Assembly (NCBI GenBank): GCA_021204625.1
Contig: JAJPZA010000153.1
Location: forward strand, 1 to 36,331
DNA from: Clostridia bacterium
Lineage (GTDB): Bacteria > Bacillota > Clostridia > Christensenellales > Borkfalkiaceae
Length of the DNA: 36,331 nucleotides
Direction: 5' to 3'
Shown here: positions 9,258 through 16,854 of the stretch, one piece after another
Position numbering within the stretch: the first letter of the stretch is position 1
How the letters are laid out: every line of letters starts with the position of its first letter
Program-made: the position numbers and the translations under genes
Notes under the pieces: generated by a model
Databases searched by the model: none
What the model was told of the DNA's origin: nothing
Seen by the model: the letters and a program-made list of their open reading frames with translations, nothing else

Positions 9258-9983
9258 ATGCAATACTCGAAAGAAGTTGAGAACATGGTTTGCGTTGCCA
9301 AGGGCGTGTCCGGCAAGTTCGAACATGGCCCCGCCCCCATCCCCGAGGAAGGACAGTGGATCCAGGCCAAGGAAATCAGGGACATAAAGGGCCTCACGCA
9401 CGGCGTTGGCTGGTGCGCTCCCCAGCAGGGCGCCTGCAAGCTCACTCTCAATGTCAAGGACGGAATCATTCAGGAAGCTCTGATAGAGACAATAGGATGC
9501 TCCGGCATGACGCACTCCGCGGCAATGGCAGCGGAGATTCTGCCCCACAAGACAATCCTTGAGGCTCTCAACACAGACCTCGTGTGCGACGCCATCAACA
9601 CGGCAATGCGCGAGCTCTTCCTTCAGATAGTATACGGCAGGACGCAGTCCGCGTTCTCGGAAGACGGCCTTCCCATCGGATCGGGCCTCGAGGACCTCGG
9701 AAAAGGCATGCGCTCACAGGTCGGCACAATGTACGGAACAGCTCTCAAGGGAGCAAGATACCTTGAGATGACAGAGGGCTATGTGCTCGGACTTGCTCTG
9801 GACAAGAACAGCGAGATCTGCGGATACAAGTTCGTGTCCCTCGGCAAGATGACGGACTTCATAAAGAAAGGCCTTACCCCCAACGAGGCTTGGGAGAAGT
9901 CCATCGGCACATACGGCAGATACACAGCTGAGCAGGGAGCCGTAAGGCATATTGACCCCAGAACAGACAAGGAGGTTGACTGA
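9258..9983 (+). CDS. Iron-sulfur cluster scaffold-like (NifU_N/IscU-related) protein
   Basis: A protein of 241 residues annotated in many Clostridia as an iron-sulfur cluster assembly scaffold protein and regularly paired with GGGtGRT proteins. Candidate cluster or metal ligands are C53 and C60 (W-C-A-P-Q-Q-G-A-C) and C81 in I-G-C-S-G-M-T-H-S-A, the last resembling the G-C-x-x-S motif of IscU/NifU N-terminal domains. There is no signal peptide. GGAGG precedes the ATG; the stop TGA shares its last base with the ATG of the next gene, so the two are translationally coupled. Its exact reaction is not known. Confidence 0.85.
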   Translation: MQYSKEVENMVCVAKGVSGKFEHGPAPIPEEGQWIQAKEIRDIKGLTHGVGWCAPQQGACKLTLNVKDGIIQEALIETIGCSGMTHSAAMAAEILPHKTILEALNTDLVCDAINTAMRELFLQIVYGRTQSAFSEDGLPIGSGLEDLGKGMRSQVGTMYGTALKGARYLEMTEGYVLGLALDKNSEICGYKFVSLGKMTDFIKKGLTPNEAWEKSIGTYGRYTAEQGAVRHIDPRTDKEVD

Positions 9984-10984
9984 TGGCACTGTTTGAAAAC
10001 TATGAAAGACGTGAGGCCAAAATCCTCGCCACACTGAAAGAGTACGGCATCGGCACTATTGAGGAGTGCCGTGACATAACCCTTGCAAAGGGAATCGACG
10101 TAGAGGCCATCGTCCGCGGGACCCAGCCCATATGCTTCGACAACGCCGTGTGGGCATACACCGTGGGAGCCGCCATCGCCATCAAGTGCGGATGCACGAA
10201 AGCAAACGACGCGGCGGCAAAAATCGGCATCGGCCTCCAGTCCTTCTGCATTCCCGGATCTGTAGCAGAGAACAGAAAGGTAGGCTTGGGCCACGGCAAC
10301 CTCGGCTCCATGCTTTTATCCGAAGAGACAGACTGCTTCTGCTTCCTCGCAGGCCATGAGTCCTTCGCTGCAGCCGAAGGCGCAATCAAGATTGCAGAGA
10401 ACGCCAACAAGGTCCGCGTAAAGCCCCTCCGCGTCATCCTCAACGGACTCGGCAAGGATGCAGCTTACATCATCTCCAGAGTCAACGGATTCACATACTG
10501 CAAGACCGTATTCGACCCCTTCACAGAGACCGTAAAGGTCACGGACATGGTTCCCTTCTCAGAAGGCGCCAGGGCAAAGGTCCGCTGCTATGGCGCGGAC
10601 AACGTTCCCGAAGGCGTTGCCATCATGAAGCTTGAAAAAGTGTCCGTCTCCATCACCGGAAACTCCACGAACCCCACGAGATTCCAGCATCCCGTTGCCG
10701 GCACGTACAAGAAGTGGTGCACAGAGAACGGCGTGAAGTACTTCTCCGTAGCCTCCGGCGGCGGCACGGGCAGAACCCTTCATCCGGACAACATGGCGGC
10801 CGGCCCTTCCTCTTACGGCATGACCGACACGATGGGCAGAATGCACTCAGACGCCCAGTTCGCAGGCTCCTCCTCCGTTCCCGCTCACGTTGAGATGATG
10901 GGTCTCATCGGAATGGGCAACAACCCGATGGTAGGCGCAACAGTCGCAACCGCCGTTGCAGTCCAGGAAGCCATGACGAAGTAA
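9983..10984 (+). CDS. GGGtGRT protein
   Basis: A protein of 333 residues named for its signature, here G-G-G-T-G-R-T at 259-265, followed by L-H-P-D-N-M-A. A second conserved block, L-G-H-G-N-L-G-S-M-L at 102-111, and several cysteines (C51, C69, C71, C89, C118, C120) are visible. The family is widespread in anaerobes, has no established function, and travels with the upstream Fe-S scaffold-like gene (1-base overlap). It is cytosolic by composition. A strong terminator follows at 11021. Confidence 0.93.
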   Translation: MALFENYERREAKILATLKEYGIGTIEECRDITLAKGIDVEAIVRGTQPICFDNAVWAYTVGAAIAIKCGCTKANDAAAKIGIGLQSFCIPGSVAENRKVGLGHGNLGSMLLSEETDCFCFLAGHESFAAAEGAIKIAENANKVRVKPLRVILNGLGKDAAYIISRVNGFTYCKTVFDPFTETVKVTDMVPFSEGARAKVRCYGADNVPEGVAIMKLEKVSVSITGNSTNPTRFQHPVAGTYKKWCTENGVKYFSVASGGGTGRTLHPDNMAAGPSSYGMTDTMGRMHSDAQFAGSSSVPAHVEMMGLIGMGNNPMVGATVATAVAVQEAMTK

Positions 10985-11020
10985 CCCCCGCAGGAAAAAC
11001 ATTGGCATTATAACGAATTC

Positions 11021-11048
11021 AAGCCATCCGCTAGCGGATGGCTTTTGT
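11021..11048 (+). terminator. Terminator of the GGGtGRT operon
   Basis: A perfect 24-base palindrome with half-site AAGCCATCCGCT, followed directly by TTTGTT, 37 bp after the stop codon. Confidence 0.88.
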
Positions 11049-11073
11049 TGTCTGGCCCATGATGCTAACACAA

Positions 11074-11118
11074 GTGTTACTAACTCGTGTGTTACCAACT
11101 CGTGTGTTACTAACTCGT
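11074..11118. repeat. Three 15-bp tandem repeats
   Basis: GTGTTACTAACTCGT is repeated three times head to tail (11074, 11089, 11104); the middle copy has one change (ACC for ACT). It lies between the two converging terminators, so it is not in a coding region. Confidence 0.85.
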
Positions 11119-11140
11119 GATTTGACAAAGCATCATTTGA

Positions 11141-11167
11141 TAAAGCCCCGCATCTCTGCAGGGGCTT
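11141..11167 (-). terminator. Terminator closing the twenty-gene array
   Basis: On the minus strand AAGCCCC and GGGGCTT pair around GC-rich inner bases (TGCAGAGATGC) and are followed by TTTATC. It lies about 125 bp after the stop codon of the last array gene and is the only clear terminator I find between 11292 and 30440 on that strand. Confidence 0.7.
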
Positions 11168-11291
11168 CAATATTGCAGTATCAAGCATCCTCGTTAAGAT
11201 GCGCATATATGCGTTCCAAGTGTTGTTCCGTCATTTGCACTTCAGTCTGGCATCAGCATCATGAATTGGCAATAATCATTGGAAAACAGGG

Positions 11292-12365
11292 TCAATAAGT
11301 GTCATCGTCATAGTCATCATCGGTCACATACTTTGGCGGACGCACATAGAAGGATTTGCGGACATATTTCAGGTCATCGGTCATGAATCCCATCTTATCC
11401 TCTTCCTCCATGTCATCAAGCTGCCGCCTGTACTCCCTGCTTTCTATATCCAGGTCCAAGGCCAGCCGGATCAGGCGGATGCTGCTGTACGGAATCACCT
11501 TGTCATCCGTGCACTCCTCATTCTCTATAGGATTATACCTGTCATCCACAGGCAGAAGCGTAAAGGCCTCAGGGTCTTCATTATCGAACGGGACATAAAA
11601 TCCCTTGAGATACGTGCCGTCAGCAAGGACACACTCAACGGCCTTGTAGCTGAACATTATCTTCATGAGGGGGAAGATGTCTTCCTGCCATATTCCTCTG
11701 TTCAGCACATGACTGACATGACTGCTAAGATCTTCCATCCAGCCGAAATAGGCTGAAACGGTGCCGAGAGAAAATACATAGTTGTCTTTTCCGTCGCTCG
11801 GATTGATGACAAAGTAGAAGCTTCCCGGGCCCTCCACATAATCCAGCGAACAGTCCAGCGGCATTCTGTCAGGCTTAAGGCCTTCAAGCTCCGGTATTTC
11901 CGTCAGGCACTTGCGGGAATACAGCGGGGAAATCAGATTGTCCGGTAAATACCTTGTCTCTGATTCAGGCGCTCCCGTGACCTTTTTCCAGCCGCGCATC
12001 TCCTGTGTTTCCTTTGCGGGAAGATCTGCGGACTGCATGAAGATGTTTGTTGTGATTCTTGCATCCTTGTCCCAGCGTTCACAGTAGAAAAGGTCGCAGT
12101 GCCTCATTGCGCTCACGGCGCCTGCATAGCGGAACTCGCTGTCCGGATTCTTCGTAAGCGCCTTTATGCGTTTGTTGAAGTCGCTCACCAGCATTTTGCC
12201 GTTGGCGTCATCTGTGAGCATTTGGATGACCATATCCAGATACCCGTCTGTCAGGACATCCTCCGGATCCTTCGCATACCTCTGAAGAAATCTCCTGAGG
12301 GCAATGCGGTTCTCATCCGTGAGGAATTCCTTTGCATCATAAATGATGCACCTGTCTATTTTCAT
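11292..12365 (-). CDS. Array paralog P20, SseB-like/Sm-like protein with C-terminal extension
   Basis: The last and longest member (357 residues). Landmarks: T-D-E-N-R-I-A-L-R-R-F-L (16-27), A-M-R-H-C-D-L-F-Y (86-94), P-L-Y-S-R-K (147-152), F-V-I-N-P-S (185-190), Q-E-D-I-F-P-L-M (227-234) and E-C-V-L-A-D-G-T-Y-L-K-G (244-255). After the barrel comes a unique extension of about 55 residues (303-357), ending in Tyr- and Asp-rich sequence. It is the close sister of P14 (both have I-Q-[IM]-L-T-D-D-A-N-G and V-E-C-x-L-x-D-G-T-Y-L-K-G), although five genes of another subfamily lie between them. Spacing to P19 is 139 bp. Function unknown. Confidence 0.88.
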   Translation of the reverse strand: MKIDRCIIYDAKEFLTDENRIALRRFLQRYAKDPEDVLTDGYLDMVIQMLTDDANGKMLVSDFNKRIKALTKNPDSEFRYAGAVSAMRHCDLFYCERWDKDARITTNIFMQSADLPAKETQEMRGWKKVTGAPESETRYLPDNLISPLYSRKCLTEIPELEGLKPDRMPLDCSLDYVEGPGSFYFVINPSDGKDNYVFSLGTVSAYFGWMEDLSSHVSHVLNRGIWQEDIFPLMKIMFSYKAVECVLADGTYLKGFYVPFDNEDPEAFTLLPVDDRYNPIENEECTDDKVIPYSSIRLIRLALDLDIESREYRRQLDDMEEEDKMGFMTDDLKYVRKSFYVRPPKYVTDDDYDDDTY

Positions 12366-12504
12366 TCATCACCGTTGTGCCCGTTATTTATCGCGCGTGC
12401 GCCTCTATGGCTTGCACAAACCGCTCCCGGCACAGACACAGGCCGGATCCTTCCTTATGGCAAATGCCAGACTGGTGATTTTGGAACCTGAATTATGTTC
12501 GGAA

Positions 12505-13329
12505 TCACTCTCCTTTATCCCCGGACGGCAGTTCCCGGATCTCAACTATCTCATCCAGTGGAACATACACTGTCCTTCCGCCGGAGGTCCGGATATTGTA
12601 TCCGGGGGCCTGCCAGGATTTGTAGGGGGCTGCAATTCCTGTGACTTCTTTCTCATTGCTGCCGTATATGCAGCATACGTTCCGGTCCAGAAAGTCCTGC
12701 GCAAGGAGCGGGAAAAGATATGAGCCTTCCACTCCGCTGTGCCTGAGGTTTTTCCAGAATTCGTCCACGACCTCAAATTCCTCAAATGCGGACCGGATGT
12801 CTTCAGCGGAATAATAGGCCTTGTTATATGAATGGTTGAGAGTGAGCGTGTCCACTTCCGCGCAGTCGCACTGGTCCAGAATATCGAAGATGTTCGTGCG
12901 GTGCCAGTGGAATTTGCTTATTAGGTCCTTTTCAATCCACTTGCTGCGCGTGTACAGCGGAATGCACTTCTCTCCTTTCAAGCCTTTGCTAAGGATGCTG
13001 TCTCCGTATGCGCTGGTCTCCGCGGAAAGGAAGACAATGTCTGCATAACGCAGATGATTGAGGACGGACAGGTAATAGGTTTCGTCGTAAAAATTGTCCA
13101 GGGCGCATTGTATGGCCGTTTCAAGCCCCTCGGTTGTTGTAAGCTCCGGATCACTGTAATCAGCCAGGACGCGGAGGAAGCATCTGACTGCGTCATTCAA
13201 AGCCTTTTCCTGGTCCGCATCCCCGTCCACGGGTATCATCCGGGCATAATCCCCAAGTATCCTGCGCATGGCCCGGCAGTTTTCCGGGGTGTCCGCTTTG
13301 TTTGTGTCATACTCGGTACTGAAATCCAT
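12505..13329 (-). CDS. Array paralog P19, SseB-like/Sm-like protein
   Basis: A protein of 274 residues in the P15-P19 subfamily: T-P-E-N-C-R-A-M-R-R-I-L (14-25), F-L-R-V-L-A-D-Y-S-D-P (51-61), N-H-L-R-Y-A-D-I-V-F (91-100), P-L-Y-T-R-S-K (124-130), H-W-H-R (141-144), L-F-P-L-L-A-Q-D-F-L (205-214) and a C-terminal barrel ending V-Y-V-P-L-D-E-I (254-261). The usual N-P of the middle domain is N-H (165-166), a departure from the family. The barrel is nearly the same as those of P18 and P15 (W-Q-A-P-G-Y-N-I), while the middle domain is much more diverged. AGGGGTAGG precedes the start. Confidence 0.88.
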   Translation of the reverse strand: MDFSTEYDTNKADTPENCRAMRRILGDYARMIPVDGDADQEKALNDAVRCFLRVLADYSDPELTTTEGLETAIQCALDNFYDETYYLSVLNHLRYADIVFLSAETSAYGDSILSKGLKGEKCIPLYTRSKWIEKDLISKFHWHRTNIFDILDQCDCAEVDTLTLNHSYNKAYYSAEDIRSAFEEFEVVDEFWKNLRHSGVEGSYLFPLLAQDFLDRNVCCIYGSNEKEVTGIAAPYKSWQAPGYNIRTSGGRTVYVPLDEIVEIRELPSGDKGE

Positions 13330-13368
13330 ATAACCTACCCCTGCAGCACGCCGCCCGGCTTCGCGGGC

Positions 13369-14211
13369 TTACTCTTCTTCCTCTTCTTCATCCGGCAGTT
13401 CCTGGATGAACTTTATTCTGTCCAGCGGAACATACACCGTTTTGCCTCCGGCAGTCTCAATGTTGTATCCGGGAGCCTGCCAGGTTTTGTACGGGGTTAC
13501 ATATCCTGTGGCCTCTCTCTCGCTTTTGCCGTATACGCAGTACACGTTCCTTCCAAGGAAATCCTGGGCAAGAAGCGGGAACAGGTCTTCCCCTTCCACT
13601 CCCATCTTTCTGATTCCGTCCCAGAACTCGTCTATGTCATAGTATTCCTCAATGCAGTATCTGAGGTTGTCAATATGAAATGTGTTTTCTATATCCGGCG
13701 GATTGATTGCCATTCCGTCAATCCCTAAATCGTCACAGATGCTTATTATTTCGTCTATGCCGGCATGAAGGAAGCTGAAACCGGCGGCCATGTCCTCCCC
13801 TGCGAGTTCCTCGCGTGTGAATAAGACAATCCCTTTTCCGGTACAATCCTCATACTCCATCTCACACGGGGCAGGCGTTCCGGCAGTGTCGCCGGGCACT
13901 GCGGCATATATCAGGTCCGCATATCTCAGACGGTCAAAAACAGCCACAAAGTATGTGTCCGCACCCTGATCCTGATTCCAAAGCGCCAAAGCAGCCTCCA
14001 GGCCTTCAGGCGTCCCAAGATCCGGGTCAGAGTAATCTGCCAGAACACGGAGATAGATGCCCACTTCCGTGTTTTTACTGCCCTCAGGGTCGCTGTACAC
14101 AGGCACGGACCCGTCTTCACTCTGTGCATATTTCATGAACAGCCGCACCATGCCTCTGCGGTTTTCCGGCGTGTCCACTTTTGTCGTATCGTACTCAAAT
14201 TCGTAATCCAT
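13369..14211 (-). CDS. Array paralog P18, SseB-like/Sm-like protein
   Basis: A protein of 280 residues. It shows the subfamily pattern clearly: T-P-E-N-R-R-G-M-V-R-L-F (14-25), I-Y-L-R-V-L-A-D-Y-S-D-P (52-63), D-R-L-R-Y-A-D-L-I-Y (93-102), V-L-F-T-R-E-E-L (129-136, close to the F-T-x-x-E of SseB), A-I-N-P-P-D (168-173) and V-E-G-E-D-L-F-P-L-L-A-Q-D-F-L-G-R (205-221). The barrel carries Y-C-V-Y-G-K-S (224-230) and V-Y-V-P-L-D-R-I (259-266). It ends in six glutamates after E-L-P-D. AGGAG precedes the start. The acidic end matches that of P16, two genes away, more closely than those of its direct neighbours. Confidence 0.9.
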   Translation of the reverse strand: MDYEFEYDTTKVDTPENRRGMVRLFMKYAQSEDGSVPVYSDPEGSKNTEVGIYLRVLADYSDPDLGTPEGLEAALALWNQDQGADTYFVAVFDRLRYADLIYAAVPGDTAGTPAPCEMEYEDCTGKGIVLFTREELAGEDMAAGFSFLHAGIDEIISICDDLGIDGMAINPPDIENTFHIDNLRYCIEEYYDIDEFWDGIRKMGVEGEDLFPLLAQDFLGRNVYCVYGKSEREATGYVTPYKTWQAPGYNIETAGGKTVYVPLDRIKFIQELPDEEEEEE

Positions 14212-14236
14212 GCAGCGCTCCTATAGTATATGCAGG

Positions 14237-15070
14237 TCATTTTGTTTTATTCGGCAATTCATAAATTCCAATCAAATTGCTTAACGGAATGTACACCCTT
14301 TGGCGGCTGTCAGTTAATATGACGTATCCGGGAGCCGTTCCCGTGCTGTACGGCAGGCAGTAACCCTGGACTGTTTTGCCGTTTCCGTATATGCAGCCTA
14401 CTTTCCGCTGCAGGAAGTCCTGTGCAAGGAGCGGGAACAGGTCCTCACCTGAAACGCCTCCATGGCGGATGCCGCTCCAGAATTTGTCTATCTGACGGTA
14501 TTCATCAATGCATGTATTAAGATTGTCTGCAAGAAAGATTCCGTGGTTTTCACCGGGATTGAGCACAACATGTTTAACGCCTTCCCGCTCACACGTGTCT
14601 ATGATTTCCTCTATTTTGATATGGTGGCAATAGAACGTGCCGGTAAAGTCATTTGCCGCCTTCTTTCTGCGGGTGTACACCGGGAGGCATCTGATATCTT
14701 TTCCGTCCTTGACAAATGAGGTGAAAACAGGCCATCCCAGTCTGTCTGAATCCTCTGACACATATATCATGCTGGCGTATCTCATACGGTCAATGACGGC
14801 AACCATGTTAGTATGAACATGAATATCCTTTTGCCAGAGCTCCACGGCAGCCTCCAGGCTTTCAGGTTTGAGAATGTCCGGGTCACTGTAATCAGCCAGA
14901 ACACGCAGATATATGGTTACGGACGGATCATCCCAACCCTCCGGGTCATTGAACTTCGGATGCTTGCCGTCCGGTCCTAGCGTGTTCTTCTCAAAAAAAC
15001 GCACCATGCCCCTGCGGTTTTCCGGCGTATCCACCTGTGTTGCGTCATACCATCTGTTATAATCCGGCAT
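14237..15070 (-). CDS. Array paralog P17, SseB-like/Sm-like protein
   Basis: A protein of 277 residues. Two ATGs are adjacent (15073 and 15070); AGGAGG is 1 base from the first and 4 from the second, so 15070 is chosen. Landmarks: T-P-E-N-R-R-G-M-V-R-F-F (15-26), I-Y-L-R-V-L-A-D-Y-S-D-P (53-64), P-V-Y-T-R-R-K-K (130-137), C-H-H (148-150), V-V-L-N-P-G-E-N (168-175), S-G-E-D-L-F-P-L-L-A-Q-D-F-L (207-220), C-I-Y-G-N-G-K-T-V-Q-G (226-236). The C-terminus lacks the acidic tail of P16 and P18 and ends P-N-K-T-K. The gap to the P16 stop is 25 bp. Confidence 0.88.
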   Translation of the reverse strand: MPDYNRWYDATQVDTPENRRGMVRFFEKNTLGPDGKHPKFNDPEGWDDPSVTIYLRVLADYSDPDILKPESLEAAVELWQKDIHVHTNMVAVIDRMRYASMIYVSEDSDRLGWPVFTSFVKDGKDIRCLPVYTRRKKAANDFTGTFYCHHIKIEEIIDTCEREGVKHVVLNPGENHGIFLADNLNTCIDEYRQIDKFWSGIRHGGVSGEDLFPLLAQDFLQRKVGCIYGNGKTVQGYCLPYSTGTAPGYVILTDSRQRVYIPLSNLIGIYELPNKTK

Positions 15071-15095
15071 CATCCCTCCTGCCCTTTTCCCGGGA

Positions 15096-15935
15096 TTACT
15101 CTTCTTCCTCTTCGTCCGGCAGCTCCTGGAGGAATTGTATCTCCGCCAGAGGGACCCGGACCATTTCATGGCTTTCCGTATCTATGAAAAACATAGGAGC
15201 ATTGTACCCTTCGGCGTACGGAACGCAGGTTCCTATGGCCTCCTGGCCGTCTCCGTATATGCAGCGGACGGTCCTGTATAGAAAATCCGTTACGAGAAGC
15301 GGGAACAGGTCACCGCGAATGACGCCGCCGCGCCTCAGGCTCTTCCAGAACTTGTCTATCTCCTCGTATTCCTCAATGCAGGCCTTGAGGTTGTCCGCTT
15401 CGAATGTCTCATCCGTGGTGTCCGGATTAATCATTATGTCGTTGATGTCCTCGGCCTCGCAGACGTCAAGAAGATCGAATATGCTGGCATGATGCGTGTA
15501 CATGCCTTCCATGATCTCCTTGCCTATCAGTTTTCTGCGAGTGAACACGGGAAGGGCTCCGGCTTCCTCGCCGTCAACGCCTATCATGCAAAAAGCGGGC
15601 CAGGCGTCGCTGCCCTTGTCCGGAGACAGGTATATGAGGTCTATATATCTCAGATGGTCAAAAAGAGACGTGAAATAGGTGTCGGAATCCTTGTTCTTCT
15701 CCCATATCTCATAGGCGGCCTCCAGGCCTTCAGGCTTGTCCGATGCCGTGTCGGAATAATCCGCCAGCACCCGGAGATAGACGCTTACGGCCATGTCGTC
15801 CGTTCCTTCGGGGTCTTCATAAACCGGGCTTCCGCCGTCCCTGAACTTTGTGTACCTCTCCAGAATGCGTACCATTCCGCGGCGGTTTTCCGGTGTCTCA
15901 ACTTTCGTTGTGTCATACTCTCTCTCGTAATCCAT
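15096..15935 (-). CDS. Array paralog P16, SseB-like/Sm-like protein (relic second start upstream)
   Basis: A protein of 279 residues from the ATG at 15935, which has AAGGGGAA upstream. Landmarks: T-P-E-N-R-R-G-M-V-R-I-L (14-25), V-Y-L-R-V-L-A-D-Y-S-D (52-62), P-V-F-T-R-R-K-L (129-136), T-H-H (147-149), I-M-I-N-P-D-T-T (167-174), R-G-D-L-F-P-L-L (207-214), C-I-Y-G-D-G-Q-E (225-232) and a terminal run of glutamates. The frame is open 14 codons further, to an ATG at 15977 inside P15; those codons (M-D-C-E-F-E-H-D-I-T-K) imitate the start of P18 (M-D-Y-E-F-E-Y-D-T-T-K), so they look like a leftover second copy of the 5' end. Confidence 0.88.
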   Translation of the reverse strand: MDYEREYDTTKVETPENRRGMVRILERYTKFRDGGSPVYEDPEGTDDMAVSVYLRVLADYSDTASDKPEGLEAAYEIWEKNKDSDTYFTSLFDHLRYIDLIYLSPDKGSDAWPAFCMIGVDGEEAGALPVFTRRKLIGKEIMEGMYTHHASIFDLLDVCEAEDINDIMINPDTTDETFEADNLKACIEEYEEIDKFWKSLRRGGVIRGDLFPLLVTDFLYRTVRCIYGDGQEAIGTCVPYAEGYNAPMFFIDTESHEMVRVPLAEIQFLQELPDEEEEE

Positions 15936-15960
15936 GTCTTCCCCTTTGGTGATGTCATGT

Positions 15961-16839
15961 TCAAATTCGCAATCCATGCGATAAAATCCCCGCTAAAATC
16001 TGTTGCTGCTTCTCATCCGCAGGTTCACATATCTCCACTATCTCACTCAAAGGAACATACACAGTCCTGCCGTTTGGGGTCAGGATGTTGTACCCTGGAG
16101 CCTGGCCGTCCGTGTACGGGGAGGCAATGCCTGTTACTGTTTTCACGCCGCTGTACTGGCAGGCAATGATTTTGTATGTGAAGTCCTGTGCAAGGAGCGG
16201 GAACAGGTCTTCTCCTTCCACGCCGCTGACTCTGACGTTTTTCCAGAATGTGTCCACAAGATCACAATAACCGATAAACGTCCTTATATCCTTTAGATTA
16301 TATGCCAAGGTTGTGCTGTACGGATTGATAATGATGTGTTTTATTCCCCCGGCCTCGCACGCTTTGAGAAAACTGGAGACAGTCGCCTGGTGGACATGTT
16401 TTCTGTCGGCAGCTTCATCACGCATCTGTTTTACACTTGTGAATAAGGCAAGCGCTTTCTCAGGCCCATAATCCCCGGAAATATCGCATGATTCAATCTT
16501 GGCGCCTTTATCATCAGCCGATTCATAGAACAGCTTGTTGTATCTCAGACGGTTGCACACTGTCATCATGCATTCAACCGACATCGGATTTTGCTCACGG
16601 AGTTTAAGCGCAGCTTCAAGACTTTGCGTATTGTTCCGCGGCTGGCTGGCATAATCCGCCAGCACACGGAGATAGATGCTCACAGTCAGGTCAACCTTGC
16701 CGTCTTGGTCCGTATATACAAACTTTTCGCCGCTTTTCAAATCCTTCCCATACTTCTCCAGAAGATGAACCATCCCCTTGCGGTTCTCGGGGGCATCAAC
16801 CTGGGTGGGGTCATATTTTCTGCTGTAGTCCAGCGCCAT
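15961..16839 (-). CDS. Array paralog P15, SseB-like/Sm-like protein
   Basis: A protein of 292 residues and first of the P15-P19 block. Landmarks: A-P-E-N-R-K-G-M-V-H-L-L-E-K-Y (16-30), I-Y-L-R-V-L-A-D-Y (55-63), N-R-L-R-Y-N-K-L-F-Y (96-105), A-L-F-T-S-V-K (131-137, very like SseB), I-I-I-N-P-Y-S (169-175), E-G-E-D-L-F-P-L-L-A-Q-D-F (208-220), and a barrel with T-V-T-G (234-237), A-P-G-Y-N-I (247-252) and V-Y-V-P-L-S-E-I (260-267). The tail after the barrel is short, Gln-rich and not acidic. GGAGG precedes the start; the gap to P14 is 15 bp. Confidence 0.9.
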   Translation of the reverse strand: MALDYSRKYDPTQVDAPENRKGMVHLLEKYGKDLKSGEKFVYTDQDGKVDLTVSIYLRVLADYASQPRNNTQSLEAALKLREQNPMSVECMMTVCNRLRYNKLFYESADDKGAKIESCDISGDYGPEKALALFTSVKQMRDEAADRKHVHQATVSSFLKACEAGGIKHIIINPYSTTLAYNLKDIRTFIGYCDLVDTFWKNVRVSGVEGEDLFPLLAQDFTYKIIACQYSGVKTVTGIASPYTDGQAPGYNILTPNGRTVYVPLSEIVEICEPADEKQQQILAGILSHGLRI

Positions 16840-16854
16840 ATCATCCTCCGCGCG

